Source: Shimia sp047124445 (GTDB lineage Bacteria > Pseudomonadota > Alphaproteobacteria > Rhodobacterales > Rhodobacteraceae). From it: DNA of 64,000 bases. The position numbers were made by a program, and so were the translations under genes. Location: contig NZ_CP138921.1 in assembly GCF_047124445.1 (NCBI RefSeq), positions 1,984,001-2,048,000 of the forward strand, written 5' to 3'. The notes below the pieces were generated by a model. That model saw nothing but the letters and a program-made list of their open reading frames with translations, made no database searches and was not told the DNA's origin. Below, piece by piece: positions 63,335-64,000 of this stretch. Each line of letters opens with the position of its first letter. Position 1 is the stretch's first letter.

Positions 63335-63473
63335 GCACCTCTCCTGCTTCTGCGCAACTCAAGAGCTTGCCCCGACCCTCCTGTCGCACAGGCCAGAACA
63401 GCTCCACAAAGCCTGTGTGCTACAACAGTTCAAAGCAAGAAAATTCGTCCCCGACGTAACGACACACCACAAA

Positions 63474-64000
63474 CTAGGCGTCCCGGCCTTGATCCCAGAT
63501 GATCAGGTCGCCTTGTTCGCGCCGCGCAAAAATCGCCGGCAGGAAGTTTGCCCATGAGCTCACTTCCTCCACATTGTGCAGCATCCAGGCCTCCGTTTTC
63601 TTTTCATCAAACAGAAGCGGTACAAAAACCTGGTTGATCAGCGTTTTTGCCCAACCATTAGCCACACCGACACAAAGCCGCGTCGAGACCTTCAGACCTT
63701 CGGGCGTATCGTCAAACGCATAGCTCAAATCAGCAACGGTCAGACCGAGGCGGATCGCCCGCAGCCCAAACCCGCGCTGATCCAAGCGCACGATTTGAAC
63801 GGTTTCTTTGTTACTATATTCTTGGCTCGGACCATAAGCCTCATGCAGGGAGACACAATCGCCAGGCCGCAACGGCCCGGACCAGTTGTCATCTACGCGC
63901 CGCAGGTATTTGTGATCCCGAGGATGCCAAACCTTGAACGCTTCAAAATCGTCACCGTCGATCCGTAGCTTCAGATGCGCATACACCCCAAACCACCACT
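63474..64000 (-). CDS. PhlG-like (DAPG hydrolase family) protein, copy 2, cut by window edge
   Basis: The visible C-terminal 175 residues match copy 1 throughout: WWFGVYAHL, WHPRDH, LHEAYG and LHNVEEVS with the His-x3-Glu pair. The N-terminus lies beyond 64000. The gene and its downstream neighbour are tandem duplicates that have diverged considerably, suggesting different substrates. Confidence 0.7.
   Translation of the reverse strand, partial: WWFGVYAHLKLRIDGDDFEAFKVWHPRDHKYLRRVDDNWSGPLRPGDCVSLHEAYGPSQEYSNKETVQIVRLDQRGFGLRAIRLGLTVADLSYAFDDTPEGLKVSTRLCVGVANGWAKTLINQVFVPLLFDEKKTEAWMLHNVEEVSSWANFLPAIFARREQGDLIIWDQGRDA

Overview
The window looks like chromosomal DNA from a marine alphaproteobacterium of the Roseobacter group (Rhodobacteraceae/Roseobacteraceae). 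The basis is high GC, strong GC bias at third codon positions, and typical gene sets: ligase-associated helicase plus PdeM, a VC_2705-type acetate symporter with DUF4212, an NDUFS4-like complex I subunit, TRAP transporters, and a TmpA/TmpB phosphonate pair. The genus cannot be fixed from the sequence alone. I found no rRNA, tRNA, CRISPR array, transposase or prophage. Genes are densely packed, many with ATGA or one-base overlaps, and most starts were moved inward from the longest open frame to an ATG/GTG/TTG preceded by a Shine-Dalgarno (SD) sequence.

1-4.2 kb: GFA-type zinc protein, fabB, nitronate monooxygenase, a small membrane protein and an FKBP peptidyl-prolyl isomerase. 4.3-10.3 kb: a tightly coupled seven-gene run (HAD dehalogenase, alpha/beta hydrolase, Thr/Ser dehydratase, EEP nuclease/phosphatase, enol-lactonase-like PcaD, another hydrolase, and a short PcaB-like protein without the usual catalytic signature). 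10.4-13.3 kb: TetA-like MFS exporter, Zn alcohol dehydrogenase and a small conserved protein. 13.3-17.3 kb: LysR regulator divergent from tmpA-tmpB, predicted to degrade 2-(trimethylamino)ethylphosphonate to glycine betaine and phosphate, then an enolase-superfamily enzyme. 17.3-21.4 kb: a persulfide-sensor-like ArsR gene 3 bp upstream of the Lhr-type DNA-repair helicase, then PdeM and a thioesterase.

21.4-30.2 kb (minus strand): an acetate module, acs-adk-DUF4212-symporter-DUF294/CBS/cNMP protein-membrane protein-membrane-anchored exonuclease. Acs makes AMP and the second adenylate kinase can recycle it, while the symporter imports acetate. 30.6-34.4 kb: OprB-like porin and secreted amidohydrolase, divergent from an AraC regulator with a repeated ACTGGCC motif between them. 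34.5-40.6 kb: an unusual Rossmann-like protein, a J-domain protein, hydrolase, NDUFS4-like protein and uvrB. 40.6-41.4 kb: a lower-GC insertion-like spot with inverted repeats and an RHH/HARE-HTH-like protein under a 24-bp palindrome.

42.1-46.5 kb: TRAP transporter, PEP-mutase/isocitrate-lyase-family enzyme and a divergent Lrp regulator. 46.6-54.6 kb: a complete peptide ABC transporter with an aminopeptidase P and an XRE-cupin regulator. 54.8-62.5 kb: small housekeeping and stress genes (lipoprotein, zinc ribbon, PPOX, VOC, Usp, ABM, LysR, LMW-PTP, CobB sirtuin, PCu(A)C copper chaperone, rpmB). 62.6-64 kb: two tandem PhlG-like (DAPG hydrolase) genes, the second cut by the window edge.

The points I find most worth checking are the TmpAB locus, the reduced PcaB-like protein and its operon, the ArsR-helicase coupling, the 40.6-41.4 kb element, a dispersed ATACCGAC repeat family found three times just after stop codons, and the membrane-bound exonuclease in the acetate operon.
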